A stretch of DNA of 44,338 nucleotides from a virus: positions 1 through 44,338 of the IMG/VR virus record IMGVR_UViG_3300033997_000567; one strand, written 5' to 3'. The stretch's first letter is position 1. The number at the start of each line of letters is the position of its first letter. A program made the position numbers and the translations under genes. The notes beneath the pieces were generated by a model that was not told the origin of the DNA, made no database searches, and saw only the letters and a program-made list of their open reading frames with translations. Shown here in pieces: positions 1 through 7,204 of the stretch.

Positions 1-975
1 ATGGCGTACTACGAGAAACGCGGCAACGCCTGGCGCGCCCAGATCCGCCGCAAAGGTCATCCCACCCTATCCGCCACCTTCGATACCAAGGCCGAGGCCC
101 AGCGCTGGGCTGCCGAGATCGAGGGGGACATTTCGCGCTCGCGGTTCGTCGACAACCGGGAAGCGCAGCGCACCACCCTGGATGAAGCACTGAAGCGCTA
201 CCAGCGCGAGGTGAGCGACAACAAGAAGGGCGCCGATCAGGAGGCGACGAGGATCAAGCGGTGGCGATCCCTACCGCTGGCCGGCAAGTCGCTGGCTGAG
301 GTCACCTCGTCTGACCTGGCCGACTACCGCGACGAGCGGCTAAAGGCCGGGGCATCGTCTGCAACTGTCCGCCTGGACCTGGCCATCATCAGCCACCTGT
401 TCACCGTTGCGGCAAAGGAGTGGCGCATGGAAGGCCTGGTGAACCCATGCCAGAACCTGCGGATGCCGAAGGGCAGCAAGCCGCGCGAGCGCCGGCCGAC
501 GACCGTTGAGCTGAAGAAGGTCTATGCCGCCGCGGCAGAGATGCACCCGGAACTGCCGGTGATCATCGAGCTTGCCGCTGATACTGCAATGCGCCGGTCT
601 GAGCTGCTGCTGCTCCGGCGTGAGCAGATCCGCGACAAGGTGGCTGTGTTGGAAGACACGAAGAACGGCGAGCGCCGCATGGTCCCGCTTTCCAGTCGAG
701 CCCGGGAACTGTTCAAGTCTCTGCCGGCCAGAATCGACGGCAAGGTATTCAGCATTGCGCCGAACACTGTCAGCAACTACTTCCCCAAGGCCTGCGCTGC
801 AGCCGGCGTTTCCGGCCTGACGTTCCACGACCTACGGCATGAGGCCACGTCCCGACTGTTCGAGCGCGGTTTTTCCATGATGGAAGTGGCTGCCATCACC
901 GGGCACAAGACCCTGGCTATGTTGAAGCGATACACCCACCTTTCCCCCACAGCCTTGGCAGACAAGCTCGGCTAG
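1..975 (+). CDS. int: phage tyrosine integrase
   Basis: Site-specific tyrosine recombinase of 324 aa that would integrate and excise the prophage. The N-terminal 60 residues look like an arm-binding domain (YYEKRGNAWRAQIRRKG), followed by a SAM-like core-binding domain. The catalytic domain shows the conserved set: Arg in AMRRSE, Lys in DTKNGERR, His and Arg in HDLRHEA, the GHK motif, and the nucleophilic Tyr in RYTHL near residue 312. It starts exactly at the window edge, so its ribosome binding site and the left attachment site are not visible. It reads away from the left end and converges with the excisionase-like gene, overlapping it by 4 bases. Together with the tRNA-Ser 3' fragment at 43312-43377, this fits an intact tRNA-Ser(CGA) just left of the window. 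Confidence 0.95.
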   Translation: MAYYEKRGNAWRAQIRRKGHPTLSATFDTKAEAQRWAAEIEGDISRSRFVDNREAQRTTLDEALKRYQREVSDNKKGADQEATRIKRWRSLPLAGKSLAEVTSSDLADYRDERLKAGASSATVRLDLAIISHLFTVAAKEWRMEGLVNPCQNLRMPKGSKPRERRPTTVELKKVYAAAAEMHPELPVIIELAADTAMRRSELLLLRREQIRDKVAVLEDTKNGERRMVPLSSRARELFKSLPARIDGKVFSIAPNTVSNYFPKACAAAGVSGLTFHDLRHEATSRLFERGFSMMEVAAITGHKTLAMLKRYTHLSPTALADKLG

Positions 976-1211
976 CCGACCAGGCGCGGCGGCTCTCGCC
1001 GTGGCCTGCCTACCTTCGGAGCCTTGTGCTCTCCCGCCTCATACTCGCGCAGGAAGTTGCGCACTGTCTCCAGCCTCCAGCAGACCCGAACCCCTTGTTT
1101 GAAGTAGGGCGGCAGCCAGTCCGGCCGAGCCTGTACCGCGCTGCGAATCGACGACTCTGTGCGGCCCAGCAGCTTTGCTAGCTCGGGCACATGCAAGATT
1201 TCTGGTTCCAT
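972..1211 (-). CDS. excisionase-like / AlpA-type helix-turn-helix protein
   Basis: 79-aa basic DNA-binding protein. The N-terminus (HVPELAKLLGRTESSIRSAV) reads as a MerR/excisionase-type winged helix-turn-helix, with a basic tail (GRPRREPPR). Its place beside and convergent with the integrase, at the far end of the leftward early operon, is where lambdoid phages keep xis, so a recombination directionality role is inferred. The start at 1211 is preceded by GAGGAATCAGC, a good ribosome binding site. It could instead be a small transcriptional regulator. Confidence 0.7.
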   Translation of the reverse strand: MEPEILHVPELAKLLGRTESSIRSAVQARPDWLPPYFKQGVRVCWRLETVRNFLREYEAGEHKAPKVGRPRREPPRLVG

Positions 1212-1280
1212 GCTGATTCCTCAGGGCAATGGCTGCCCGTCACCGCCGACAACGCCGGCAGCTGGTTGAGTGGGGTGGGG

Positions 1281-1475
1281 TTACTTCGCGGGGTGTATCT
1301 GGCGCAGTGCTTCTTCGATCTTGGCTGACAGTTCGCGCCACGATTCGACGTTGTGAGGTTGCTCCGATACTTTCACCTCTGAGCACTCATCGTCGAGGCA
1401 CGTCACCTTGGCGGCGAGAGTGCCCTCAAAGTCGTGTATCTCGACTTCTGTAATCTCGGATCGGTAGAGGGTCAT
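1281..1475 (-). CDS. hypothetical early phage protein (64 aa)
   Basis: Small acidic protein of 64 aa with no recognisable domain. Its ATG overlaps the TGA of the upstream gene (ATGA at 1472-1475), the hallmark of translational coupling in this operon, which supports its being real. About 70 bases separate it from the excisionase-like gene downstream. Confidence 0.6.
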   Translation of the reverse strand: MTLYRSEITEVEIHDFEGTLAAKVTCLDDECSEVKVSEQPHNVESWRELSAKIEEALRQIHPAK

Positions 1476-1948
1476 GGCTTCACATCCCAGGCTGCCAGGG
1501 CTTCGCCTGCAATCCTCACGATTGCCTCAATGCTTGTGACAGGCATATCTCGGTCATCCTCAACAAAGCAGTCTGCGCGGAAGTGGATTTTGCGCAACGC
1601 CTCCACCAACTTCCCGGCCTGCTGACGGTGCTGGGCACAGTGCGCGCACTCGTATGGCTCATACCAGCGGCGCTCCCCTGGTCGAAGCGCCTGATACTTT
1701 GACTCTGTGATGTAGCGAGTAAGACCCGCAACACCAGTGAAGCGCCACGCAAACTTCTCCCCCGCCTGCCCACCCATATCGGCGGCGTCGGTGGTAGTGG
1801 TGGCGAGTAGCTGGCGCAACTCACGCAAGCCTTCACGGATAGCCTCGGCGCCTCGCTCGCTTGTGGGCGCGCTGTGCTTGTCGTGAATGCGCCAGGTCAT
1901 TTCGATGGTCTCGGCAAGCTCGCGGCTGATCTTGATGGTGTCGGTCAT
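1472..1948 (-). CDS. hypothetical early phage protein (158 aa)
   Basis: Unknown 158-aa soluble protein. I start it at the ATG at 1948 (MTDTIKISRELAE), which has a strong ribosome binding site (GGAGGGGG), rather than at the in-frame TTG at 1963 that overlaps that site. The middle contains a CAHCAQH cluster that might bind metal, followed by a helical stretch (KLVEALRKIHF). It lies 2 bases downstream of the 51-aa gene and overlaps the next gene by 4 bases, so it belongs to the leftward early operon. Confidence 0.65.
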   Translation of the reverse strand: MTDTIKISRELAETIEMTWRIHDKHSAPTSERGAEAIREGLRELRQLLATTTTDAADMGGQAGEKFAWRFTGVAGLTRYITESKYQALRPGERRWYEPYECAHCAQHRQQAGKLVEALRKIHFRADCFVEDDRDMPVTSIEAIVRIAGEALAAWDVKP

Positions 1949-1950
1949 GG

Positions 1951-2106
1951 TCACCCCCTCCAAGTTAAGCGGACGCAGCTGCTGATCTTGCGTGCGCGCC
2001 GGATAGCCAGCACCGCAGACAGCAGGCTCTCACCTCTGTACGCGAACTCGTCCTGCCAACCGTCGTTTGTCTGCACCCACATGGTCACTTCGTATGTCCA
2101 GCCCAT
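1951..2106 (-). CDS. small hypothetical phage protein (51 aa)
   Basis: Short gene beginning MGWTYEVTMWVQTNDGWQDE and ending VRLTWRG. Its ATG at 2106 overlaps the TGA of the 119-aa gene (TGATG), and its stop lies 2 bases before the ATG of the 158-aa gene, so it exactly fills what would otherwise be a 150-base hole in a tightly packed operon. Alternating polar and aromatic residues suggest a small beta protein. No family recognised. Confidence 0.6.
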   Translation of the reverse strand: MGWTYEVTMWVQTNDGWQDEFAYRGESLLSAVLAIRRARKISSCVRLTWRG

Positions 2107-2465
2107 CACTCAGCACCCCCGCTCTGCTTGTCGTGGGCGGCAATGCAGTTCGTGCATCCATCGCCAGGACCGCAAGTGCATCTTTCATCGCCGGCAGTTG
2201 TAAGCTTTTGGTTTACAACTGCGCCTTCCGTGCCGGCCCATTGCTTTGCGCTCACCTCGGCGGCGAAAAGCTCCAGAACCGTAATGGAGCTGTTGTAACC
2301 GCGCTCCCAGTCCTTCGGCTTGCTGCGCCGTTCGGCTTTTAGTCGCTGGATGCACTCGATGATTGTCATCTCTGCAAGCTCACGGGCAGCTTTTCGGCGC
2401 TTCGCGTCGGCCGGCTTACTTTTCTGTGGCGGTAGATTTCGCAGGCACTCAGGGATGTAGTTCAT
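2106..2465 (-). CDS. hypothetical early phage protein with C-terminal Cys cluster
   Basis: 119-aa basic protein of unknown function. A helical basic first half (ADAKRRKAARELAEM) is followed by a compact cysteine cluster near the C-terminus (CTCGPGDGCTNC), which could bind zinc. The ATG at 2465 follows GGAGAAATAGC. It overlaps the upstream gene by 4 bases and the downstream 51-aa gene by 1 base. Confidence 0.65.
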   Translation of the reverse strand: MNYIPECLRNLPPQKSKPADAKRRKAARELAEMTIIECIQRLKAERRSKPKDWERGYNSSITVLELFAAEVSAKQWAGTEGAVVNQKLTTAGDERCTCGPGDGCTNCIAAHDKQSGGAE

Positions 2466-3268
2466 GCTATTTCTCCAGTATTGGCGGCGGCCCTGGCCTT
2501 CTCGGCCTGCTCAAAGAACTCCGAGCGATCAAGCGCGCCTGCGGCTTCAACCAGAGCGGCGCGAAGCCCAGCCACGTCCTGAGCTGGCGCTGGCTGGGGG
2601 GCGGTGTAGAGCGGTCGCAGATCGTCGCCATACTGCTGCCGAAGGGTTTCGGCTTGTATCGGGTCTGAGCACCAAATACGAATGTTCCCGTTTTCAGCAA
2701 ATACAGCGTATGCGACAGGCTGAACTGTCAAGCAATCCTTGACGGTTGGCTCCTGCCCCACCTGCTGCGCCTTGAGCGCGGAGAGTTCGGCTTCCTGATC
2801 CTCAATGATCACCTGCAGGCCGCCGATACTGGTTTGGGCGGCATCGCGCTGTGCGATTCTGACTTCAAGTTCTCCACGCAACCGCTCGCACTCCCGGCAC
2901 TCCACCTGCTGCCCTTGCGCTGGCGCGGCGGCGAGCAATTTCGCCAGCAGGTCGGGGGCGATCAGCTCGGCGCTCATTTCATGGAAGCCGCCCACGTTGC
3001 TCAGCGCCTCGGCCAGTTGCTCGACGGTTGGGATCGGTATGCACCCCTCCGGCACTACCGGCGCAGGCTGCGCGGCGCGAGCTTTCTGCCAGCACTCCCA
3101 AAGGAGATTCACCTGTGCGCAGGTCTGTAGCTGCCAGTAGCTGTTGCGCGATGGGATAAACTCGCTACCGCTCCATCCAAGCGATTTGGAGGCCGGGTAT
3201 TGCTCCATGAAAGCCTCCCGCTCCCCCGCAAACCGCTTGCACTCGTCAGCGGTGTGGTCGTTGCTCAT
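2462..3268 (-). CDS. Ea22-like modular early phage protein
   Basis: 268-aa protein of a modular type common in the early left operons of lambdoid and Pseudomonas phages. The N-terminal part has the recurrent layout FMEQYP ... SYWQLQTCAQVNLLWECWQKA. The middle (about residues 140-190) is a predicted coiled coil, and the C-terminal part carries the pattern QPVAYAVF ... PLYTAP seen in Ea22-type proteins. Function unknown. I chose the ATG at 3268 because it follows GGAG and overlaps the upstream stop (ATGA); the longer upstream reading frame is not credible. Confidence 0.7.
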   Translation of the reverse strand: MSNDHTADECKRFAGEREAFMEQYPASKSLGWSGSEFIPSRNSYWQLQTCAQVNLLWECWQKARAAQPAPVVPEGCIPIPTVEQLAEALSNVGGFHEMSAELIAPDLLAKLLAAAPAQGQQVECRECERLRGELEVRIAQRDAAQTSIGGLQVIIEDQEAELSALKAQQVGQEPTVKDCLTVQPVAYAVFAENGNIRIWCSDPIQAETLRQQYGDDLRPLYTAPQPAPAQDVAGLRAALVEAAGALDRSEFFEQAEKARAAANTGEIA

Positions 3269-3438
3269 GACATGCTCCAAATCAGAAGGCCAAGGGTAAG
3301 AAGCCCGGCTACAGCCATGACGGCGTAGATGGGGCCGGCGTAGCTCTCCATTCGCCGGTACTTGCCGCAGGTGCAGGGCATGCGGTTCTGGTTGCAGTTG
3401 CACTCAGAGCCCAGCTGGCGTTTCGGGTCGTGGCTCAT
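3265..3438 (-). CDS. small single-pass membrane protein with N-terminal Cys cluster
   Basis: 57-aa protein starting MSHDPKRQLG. It has a cysteine cluster (CNCNQNRMPCTC) at about residues 13-24 and one predicted membrane helix near the C-terminus (IYAVMAVAGLLTLGLLIW). GGAGG precedes the ATG at 3438, and both ends overlap neighbours by 4 bases. Role unknown; an inner-membrane location is inferred. Confidence 0.65.
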   Translation of the reverse strand: MSHDPKRQLGSECNCNQNRMPCTCGKYRRMESYAGPIYAVMAVAGLLTLGLLIWSMS

Positions 3439-3638
3439 GAAATCCGCCTCCACACGTTCGGGTTGTTCAGGTTCTCCCGGCTCTGGTAGGTGCTGCGCTC
3501 GTCCAGGCCTTTCAGCTCGCAGCTGCCGGCCACTTCAAGCTCCAGCACGTAGCGCTTGCCGGTGGGGATGTGCAGATAGCGCTCCTTGCAGAGCGCGTTG
3601 ATGCGTCGCACGGTGGGCGATTCGGCCATGGAGGTCAT
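3435..3638 (-). CDS. hypothetical phage protein (67 aa)
   Basis: 67-aa protein that looks like a compact beta fold (KRYVLELEVAGSCELKGLDE). Its ATG at 3638 overlaps the stop of the DUF4406 gene (ATGA), and its own stop overlaps the start of the small membrane protein. No family recognised with confidence. Confidence 0.6.
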   Translation of the reverse strand: MTSMAESPTVRRINALCKERYLHIPTGKRYVLELEVAGSCELKGLDERSTYQSRENLNNPNVWRRIS

Positions 3639-4018
3639 GCCTGCCGAGCCTCCGAGTAGTGCAGCCAGGCGATGAACTCGTTGGCGCCGGGGAGCAGGTC
3701 GAGCGAGCGATAGATCGGAATGCGCAGCTCATCGGCCCGGCGAATCTCGGCCTGGGCGCCCTCGCTGGTTTCCCAGCCCGGTACCAGCACCAGGGCATCG
3801 CAGCGGGTCATCAACTCCAGCGTCCCGCGCAGCCAGTAGTCGTCGCCAAGCTCCGGCGCGTAGTGGTCGAGGTGGCTGGTGTTGCTGTGCGGGATAACCG
3901 GGTACCAGCCGAGGCGGGCAGCGGCCAGGCCTACCTGGCGAGCAGCAGCAATGTTCTGGGCAATACCTGCCCGGTCCGGCGCGCGGTAGCGGCCAGCTAC
4001 ATAGAGAAGCGGGGTCAT
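3635..4018 (-). CDS. DUF4406 / nucleoside 2-deoxyribosyltransferase-like protein
   Basis: 127-aa Rossmann-like protein. The start MTPLLYVAGRYRA, then NIAAARQVGLAAARLGWYPVIPH, the later CDALVLVPGWETSEGAQAEI and ADELRIPIY are the signatures of DUF4406, a family related to nucleoside 2-deoxyribosyltransferases. The Glu in SEGAQAEI matches the position of a catalytic or substrate-contacting residue in that superfamily. Activity on nucleotides or NAD-like molecules is possible but unproven. GAGGAA lies 7 bases before the ATG. Confidence 0.8.
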   Translation of the reverse strand: MTPLLYVAGRYRAPDRAGIAQNIAAARQVGLAAARLGWYPVIPHSNTSHLDHYAPELGDDYWLRGTLELMTRCDALVLVPGWETSEGAQAEIRRADELRIPIYRSLDLLPGANEFIAWLHYSEARQA

Positions 4019-4045
4019 GGCTATTCCTCGCGCCGGGCGGCGCTG

Positions 4046-4123
4046 TCAGTTCGGATTGCAGCGTTTGCAGCCGCAGGGGTAGGGCAGGCGGGTGTCGCGG
4101 CAGATGGGTTGGAGCGGGGTCAT
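4046..4123 (-). CDS. possible tiny Cys-rich protein (25 aa)
   Basis: 25-codon frame starting MTPLQPICRD and ending CGCKRCNPN. Its ATG overlaps the stop of the upstream zinc-ribbon gene (ATGA at 4120-4123) and it fills the gap before the DUF4406 gene. The CxCxxC pattern suggests a metal-binding microprotein. Support is positional only, so it may be a chance frame. Confidence 0.4.
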   Translation of the reverse strand: MTPLQPICRDTRLPYPCGCKRCNPN

Positions 4124-4470
4124 GCGGCCTTAGCTCTGTTCAGCCACTGCTTGCGCATCAGGGCTCGGTGGCGCAGGCAACGGAATCGCCTGCCGTCTCC
4201 GACAGGTATCTCTGGCACAAGGTTTGCTAGGTCTTCGGGCAAGCGGCCAAAGTAATAAAGGTGCTCGCCATCGGATGCCCACTCGGGCTGGGCGGTCGCC
4301 CATTCCCTGGCTGCAAGGCAGACGGAGCAGGTCTTGAAGGAGTCCATTTGGCCATCCCAAGATCCAGAGCAGAGCTGATACTGCTGGCCTGGATTGATGT
4401 AGCCATTGCACTCGCAGCAGCGGTGAACCTTGCGGGCCGAACGGACGCAAGTGGTTTGGAAGTCGGGCAT
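4120..4470 (-). CDS. zinc-ribbon-like phage protein
   Basis: 116-aa protein whose first half holds paired cysteines (RCCEC near residue 19, then SFKTCSVC near 47) around a QYQLCSGSWDG segment, as in phage proteins with a zinc-binding fold. The C-terminal part is basic (RRFRCLRHRALMRKQW). The ATG at 4470 follows GAGGAG. Function unknown; nucleic-acid or protein binding is a guess. Confidence 0.65.
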   Translation of the reverse strand: MPDFQTTCVRSARKVHRCCECNGYINPGQQYQLCSGSWDGQMDSFKTCSVCLAAREWATAQPEWASDGEHLYYFGRLPEDLANLVPEIPVGDGRRFRCLRHRALMRKQWLNRAKAA

Positions 4471-4566
4471 GACTTCTCCTCGCCAGTTGGCGTGAATGTG
4501 GTCTAGGGTTTGGGTTCACCCGCCGACCGCGCATCGGGCAAGGATGGCGGTTGGGCAGGGGTGTGC

Positions 4567-5037
4567 TCAGGCGAACATGTCGGGGATGGACTGCATCACT
4601 GCTTTTCGTCCGTGAGGCAGCACCTGGTAGGCGCGGCGTAGGATGAAGATTTCGTCCTGCCCCAGGTTGTAGATGTTGAAGCCTGCCATTCCTGGCGTGT
4701 ACTTGTGGCCGAGCAGGCGCCCACCGACCAGCCGGTAGCCGTTGAAGTAACTGGTTGCGTTTCGGTCTGTCGTCTTGGCCTCGATGCTGATGGCATCCCA
4801 GGCTTCGTACACCCGCACTACGCGAAGTGGATGGCCGCTTGTGTTGTCGCGGATCGTATCGCCAGGCCTCGGCAGCGCGCTGATTGGCTGCTCGCCTTCA
4901 GGGCCGCGCACTTGCATGACGTAGGCCCACAGCTCTGGTTCTTCCAGCTTTAACCGGGCCTCGGTGTTGCGGTAGTGCTGGTCATAATCGAAGGCGTTCA
5001 GCAGTTCGTTGTTCTCACGAATGCTTGGGCGGCGCAT
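4567..5037 (-). CDS. hypothetical early phage protein (156 aa)
   Basis: 156-aa soluble protein with no recognised domain. It is rich in charged and aromatic residues (NAFDYDQHYRNTEARLKLEE) and seems to have a beta-rich middle (TIRDNTSGHPLRVVRVYE). The ATG at 5037 follows GAGGGCATAGCC, which itself overlaps the end of the preceding gene. About 95 bases without a convincing gene separate it from the next gene in the operon. Confidence 0.65.
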   Translation of the reverse strand: MRRPSIRENNELLNAFDYDQHYRNTEARLKLEEPELWAYVMQVRGPEGEQPISALPRPGDTIRDNTSGHPLRVVRVYEAWDAISIEAKTTDRNATSYFNGYRLVGGRLLGHKYTPGMAGFNIYNLGQDEIFILRRAYQVLPHGRKAVMQSIPDMFA

Positions 5038-5039
5038 GG

Positions 5040-5294
5040 CTATGCCCTCGACAGGCGCTTGAGGCGTTCTTCCCGATCGCTGCTGATCTGGGCAATCTCT
5101 CCGCCAACCTTGATGAAGCTCGGGAGAGCGGCTCCCTCGCTTGCGGCGTAGACGGCGGCCTCGGTTTTCATGATCTGGACTATCACGTCGGCTGCCTGCG
5201 TCATGGCCTTGGCCTTGTCGATGCTGACTGCCCCACTCTCGATGCCGTCCATGAGCCGGCCCATGCGGTCGATCAGATCAAGCTGGTTCTTCAT
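5040..5294 (-). CDS. hypothetical helical phage protein (84 aa)
   Basis: 84-aa, almost entirely helical protein starting MKNQLDLIDRMGRLMDGIES. The ATG at 5294 is preferred over an in-frame TTG at 5309 because TGAGGACAGCAGCA provides a plausible ribosome binding site. Its start lies inside the last codons of the HNH endonuclease gene (17-base overlap). Function unknown. Confidence 0.65.
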   Translation of the reverse strand: MKNQLDLIDRMGRLMDGIESGAVSIDKAKAMTQAADVIVQIMKTEAAVYAASEGAALPSFIKVGGEIAQISSDREERLKRLSRA

Positions 5295-6012
5295 TGCTGC
5301 TGTCCTCAATGGTGCGCTTGAGCTTGGCCAGGGTGCGGATGGCGTGCTTCAGCTCGGGCGGGTAGCGGTGGATTGAGTTGCGCCGGCAGTTTTCGGCGCG
5401 GCTGATGAGTTCCAGATTCTCGATCTGGAAGTTGCGCCGGTTTCCATCCTTGAACACCACCAGGTGGCCGGCTGGCCTCGGGCCGTGGTGCTCCTCCCAT
5501 ATGATTTCGTGCACTGACTGCCAGCGCTTGTGCAGCGGGCCGTCTGCGCGAATCTTGCGCTGGAGGATGCCGTCTTCGGTGATGCGCTCATGGCCTACAG
5601 GCTTTTCCAGCTGGGCTGCTCTGCCGTTGACAGTGCCCGCTTTGAAGCGTGTCTCGGCAGAGCGACCTCCCGCCTTCCAGCCCTTCAGGCCTGCGTTCCA
5701 GGAGGCATGACCTTTTTTGAACCTGTGCTCGGCGCCCACGTTGTCGCCTTTCCGAAGGCGGCAGGCGTGCTCGCTGGCGAGGTATTCGGCAGAGCGGGAC
5801 AGGCCGAGGGCCGCGGCCTTGCTGTAGATGGCGCGCTCCGCCCGACCGAAGCGCCTCACCAGTTCGGGCATGGGTGTGTCCGGGTAGAGCAGGGTGAGGA
5901 GCTGCTGCTCATCTTTGCTCCACTCGCGCCGCTTGCTGGTTGGTTTGGCAGTGGCCTGCTGCGCCATGGCCCGATCCAGCGCTGCCTGGGCAATGGGAGA
6001 CAGGTTTGTCAT
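5278..6012 (-). CDS. HNH homing-type endonuclease
   Basis: 244-aa protein with an N-terminal Myb/SANT-like helical region (REWSKDEQQLLTLLYPDTP ... IYSKAAALGLSRS, about residues 28-73), repeated KGHASWNAG and RFKAG loops typical of NUMOD-like DNA-binding segments, and a C-terminal HNH nuclease (SVHEIIWEEHHGPRPAGH ... DGNRRNFQIENLELISR, about residues 165-205). The tandem histidines and the N-x-x-N-L-E-L motif match the HNH family. It probably makes site-specific breaks or nicks as a homing or accessory endonuclease. The N-terminal end overlaps the upstream gene by 104 bases. Confidence 0.85.
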   Translation of the reverse strand: MTNLSPIAQAALDRAMAQQATAKPTSKRREWSKDEQQLLTLLYPDTPMPELVRRFGRAERAIYSKAAALGLSRSAEYLASEHACRLRKGDNVGAEHRFKKGHASWNAGLKGWKAGGRSAETRFKAGTVNGRAAQLEKPVGHERITEDGILQRKIRADGPLHKRWQSVHEIIWEEHHGPRPAGHLVVFKDGNRRNFQIENLELISRAENCRRNSIHRYPPELKHAIRTLAKLKRTIEDSSNEEPA

Positions 6013-6241
6013 GTTCTGCTGTCCCTATGTCGTTGAAGATGTCGAGCTGGGCGGCCTGGCACTCGGCTGGGCCGTGGGGCAGGAGCTTTGCTGTGAGGTA
6101 GTCCGCTAGTCGCTCACTATCCCAGTCCGTTACGTCAGTCCAGTCGGGGTGTAAGTGCGCCTTCTCGGTCGGGTGTAGCCACCGGCCTTCCTGCCTGTCT
6201 GGACTGATGCAGAAGCGGTGGCCTTGGTCGCGCAGGTTCAT
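5909..6241 (-). CDS. hypothetical phage protein overlapping the HNH gene
   Basis: 110-aa frame starting MNLRDQGHRFCISPDRQEG. The ATG at 6241 overlaps the stop of the upstream gene (ATGA), and without this gene 6013-6241 would be empty. The first 75 residues look natural (WTDVTDWDSERLADYLTAKL). The last 35 (GSAGSGHGAAGHCQ) are of poorer quality and lie over the start of the HNH gene, so the original reading frame may have ended earlier or suffered a frameshift. Function unknown. Confidence 0.55.
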   Translation of the reverse strand: MNLRDQGHRFCISPDRQEGRWLHPTEKAHLHPDWTDVTDWDSERLADYLTAKLLPHGPAECQAAQLDIFNDIGTAEHDKPVSHCPGSAGSGHGAAGHCQTNQQAARVEQR

Positions 6242-6678
6242 AGCCGCAGATCGTCCCAGGCTCGTCCGACGAGGTTTCGTAGGTATCCCAGGTCATTCAG
6301 TAGCCCCTGCAGCCTTGCCTCTGGGCTCGCCACCATCGACTGATTCATCAGTGCCTGCTTGGCGATGCGAAGAATTTCGTTGGTGCGCTCGCGGTTGTGC
6401 TCCATGCGGCGCAGCATGTCGTCTACCTGGCGCTTGGCGATCACTACCTTCTCCGCGAGGCTCAGCTTGTGTCTGATCAGCTCTTCGTCGTCGCCTTCGT
6501 CGTAGTCGTCGCCAAGCTGCTCAGCAGCGAGCGCCCTGATGTGTTGCTCTTCCGCCAGAAGGAGCAGGTACTCCTCGCGGTCGTTATCCGGCTGGATGGC
6601 GGTTCTGATTTCGCTGGGCGACAGCGTGCGGCAGATGACCGGAACGCCTTTGCGGCCGATCAGTGCGGATGAGTGCAT
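6238..6678 (-). CDS. hypothetical phage protein, helical (146 aa)
   Basis: 146-aa acidic, helix-rich protein. After a short N-terminal segment (GRKGVPVICRTLSPSEIRTA) comes a long helical stretch of about residues 35-110 with an acidic patch (DDYDEGDDEELIRHKLSLAEK). GGAGAAAGCC precedes the ATG. A small inverted repeat (GCCGTCC/GGACGGC, 6701-6718) lies just upstream in the 55-base gap. No family recognised. Confidence 0.6.
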   Translation of the reverse strand: MHSSALIGRKGVPVICRTLSPSEIRTAIQPDNDREEYLLLLAEEQHIRALAAEQLGDDYDEGDDEELIRHKLSLAEKVVIAKRQVDDMLRRMEHNRERTNEILRIAKQALMNQSMVASPEARLQGLLNDLGYLRNLVGRAWDDLRL

Positions 6679-6733
6679 GGCTTTCTCCAGATCGAGCGAT
6701 GCCGTCCCGCTGGACGGCTTGCTGTGTGTGGGG

Positions 6734-7195
6734 TTATGCGGCCGCTTGTTGGCGCCAGGCGCCGGCGGCTTCGAAGATGGCGGCGGCTTGTGGCTCGGTG
6801 AGGGATACCGCGTTGGGGATGGCTATCCAGCCGGAGCCGGCCAGGTGCTGCGGGTTGCAGGTGGCGAGCAGGGCCTTGTAGGTGGCTTCGATGACGTCAT
6901 CGAGGTGCGCGGCCTTGTAGATGCCCTGCGGTGCGATCTCCTGGCTCTTGTAGTAGTGCTGGCCGCCTTGGTCGATGCAGAAGCCGGACAGGTAAATGGT
7001 CCATTGGTGCGCGTAGTCGCACACGGCATCAGCGATGCGCTTGCTGGGTGGGATGCTCTTGAGGTTCTTCCAGTTGAGCATGCCCTGCCGGCCGCTTGGA
7101 TCGAGGTTGACCACGGCAACGTGGTTGCTGCGCAGGACCGCGCCGCAGGCTTTGGCCATACGGGCGTGCATGTTGTGCGGTTTGCGTTTGCTCAT
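6734..7195 (-). CDS. hypothetical conserved phage protein (153 aa)
   Basis: 153-aa soluble protein beginning MSKRKPHNMHARMAKACGAV. Two parts are visible: a segment with alternating hydrophobics (NHVAVVNLDPSGRQGMLNW) and a helical C-terminal half (LDDVIEATYKALLATC). Its general character is that of conserved proteins of Pseudomonas temperate phages, but I do not know a function. The ATG at 7195 follows ATAGGTAGGCAAC, 9 bases from the stop of the upstream gene. Confidence 0.6.
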   Translation of the reverse strand: MSKRKPHNMHARMAKACGAVLRSNHVAVVNLDPSGRQGMLNWKNLKSIPPSKRIADAVCDYAHQWTIYLSGFCIDQGGQHYYKSQEIAPQGIYKAAHLDDVIEATYKALLATCNPQHLAGSGWIAIPNAVSLTEPQAAAIFEAAGAWRQQAAA

Positions 7196-7204
7196 GTTGC
7201 CTAC

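Noticed and set aside
1229-1453. 74-aa plus-strand frame after the excisionase-like gene
   Set aside because: Antisense to the 64-aa gene, Arg/Ser-rich, with no ribosome binding site.
4130-4534. 134-aa minus-strand open frame over the zinc-ribbon gene
   Set aside because: Shifted-frame shadow of the 116-aa gene, which has the better ribosome binding site and Cys pairs.
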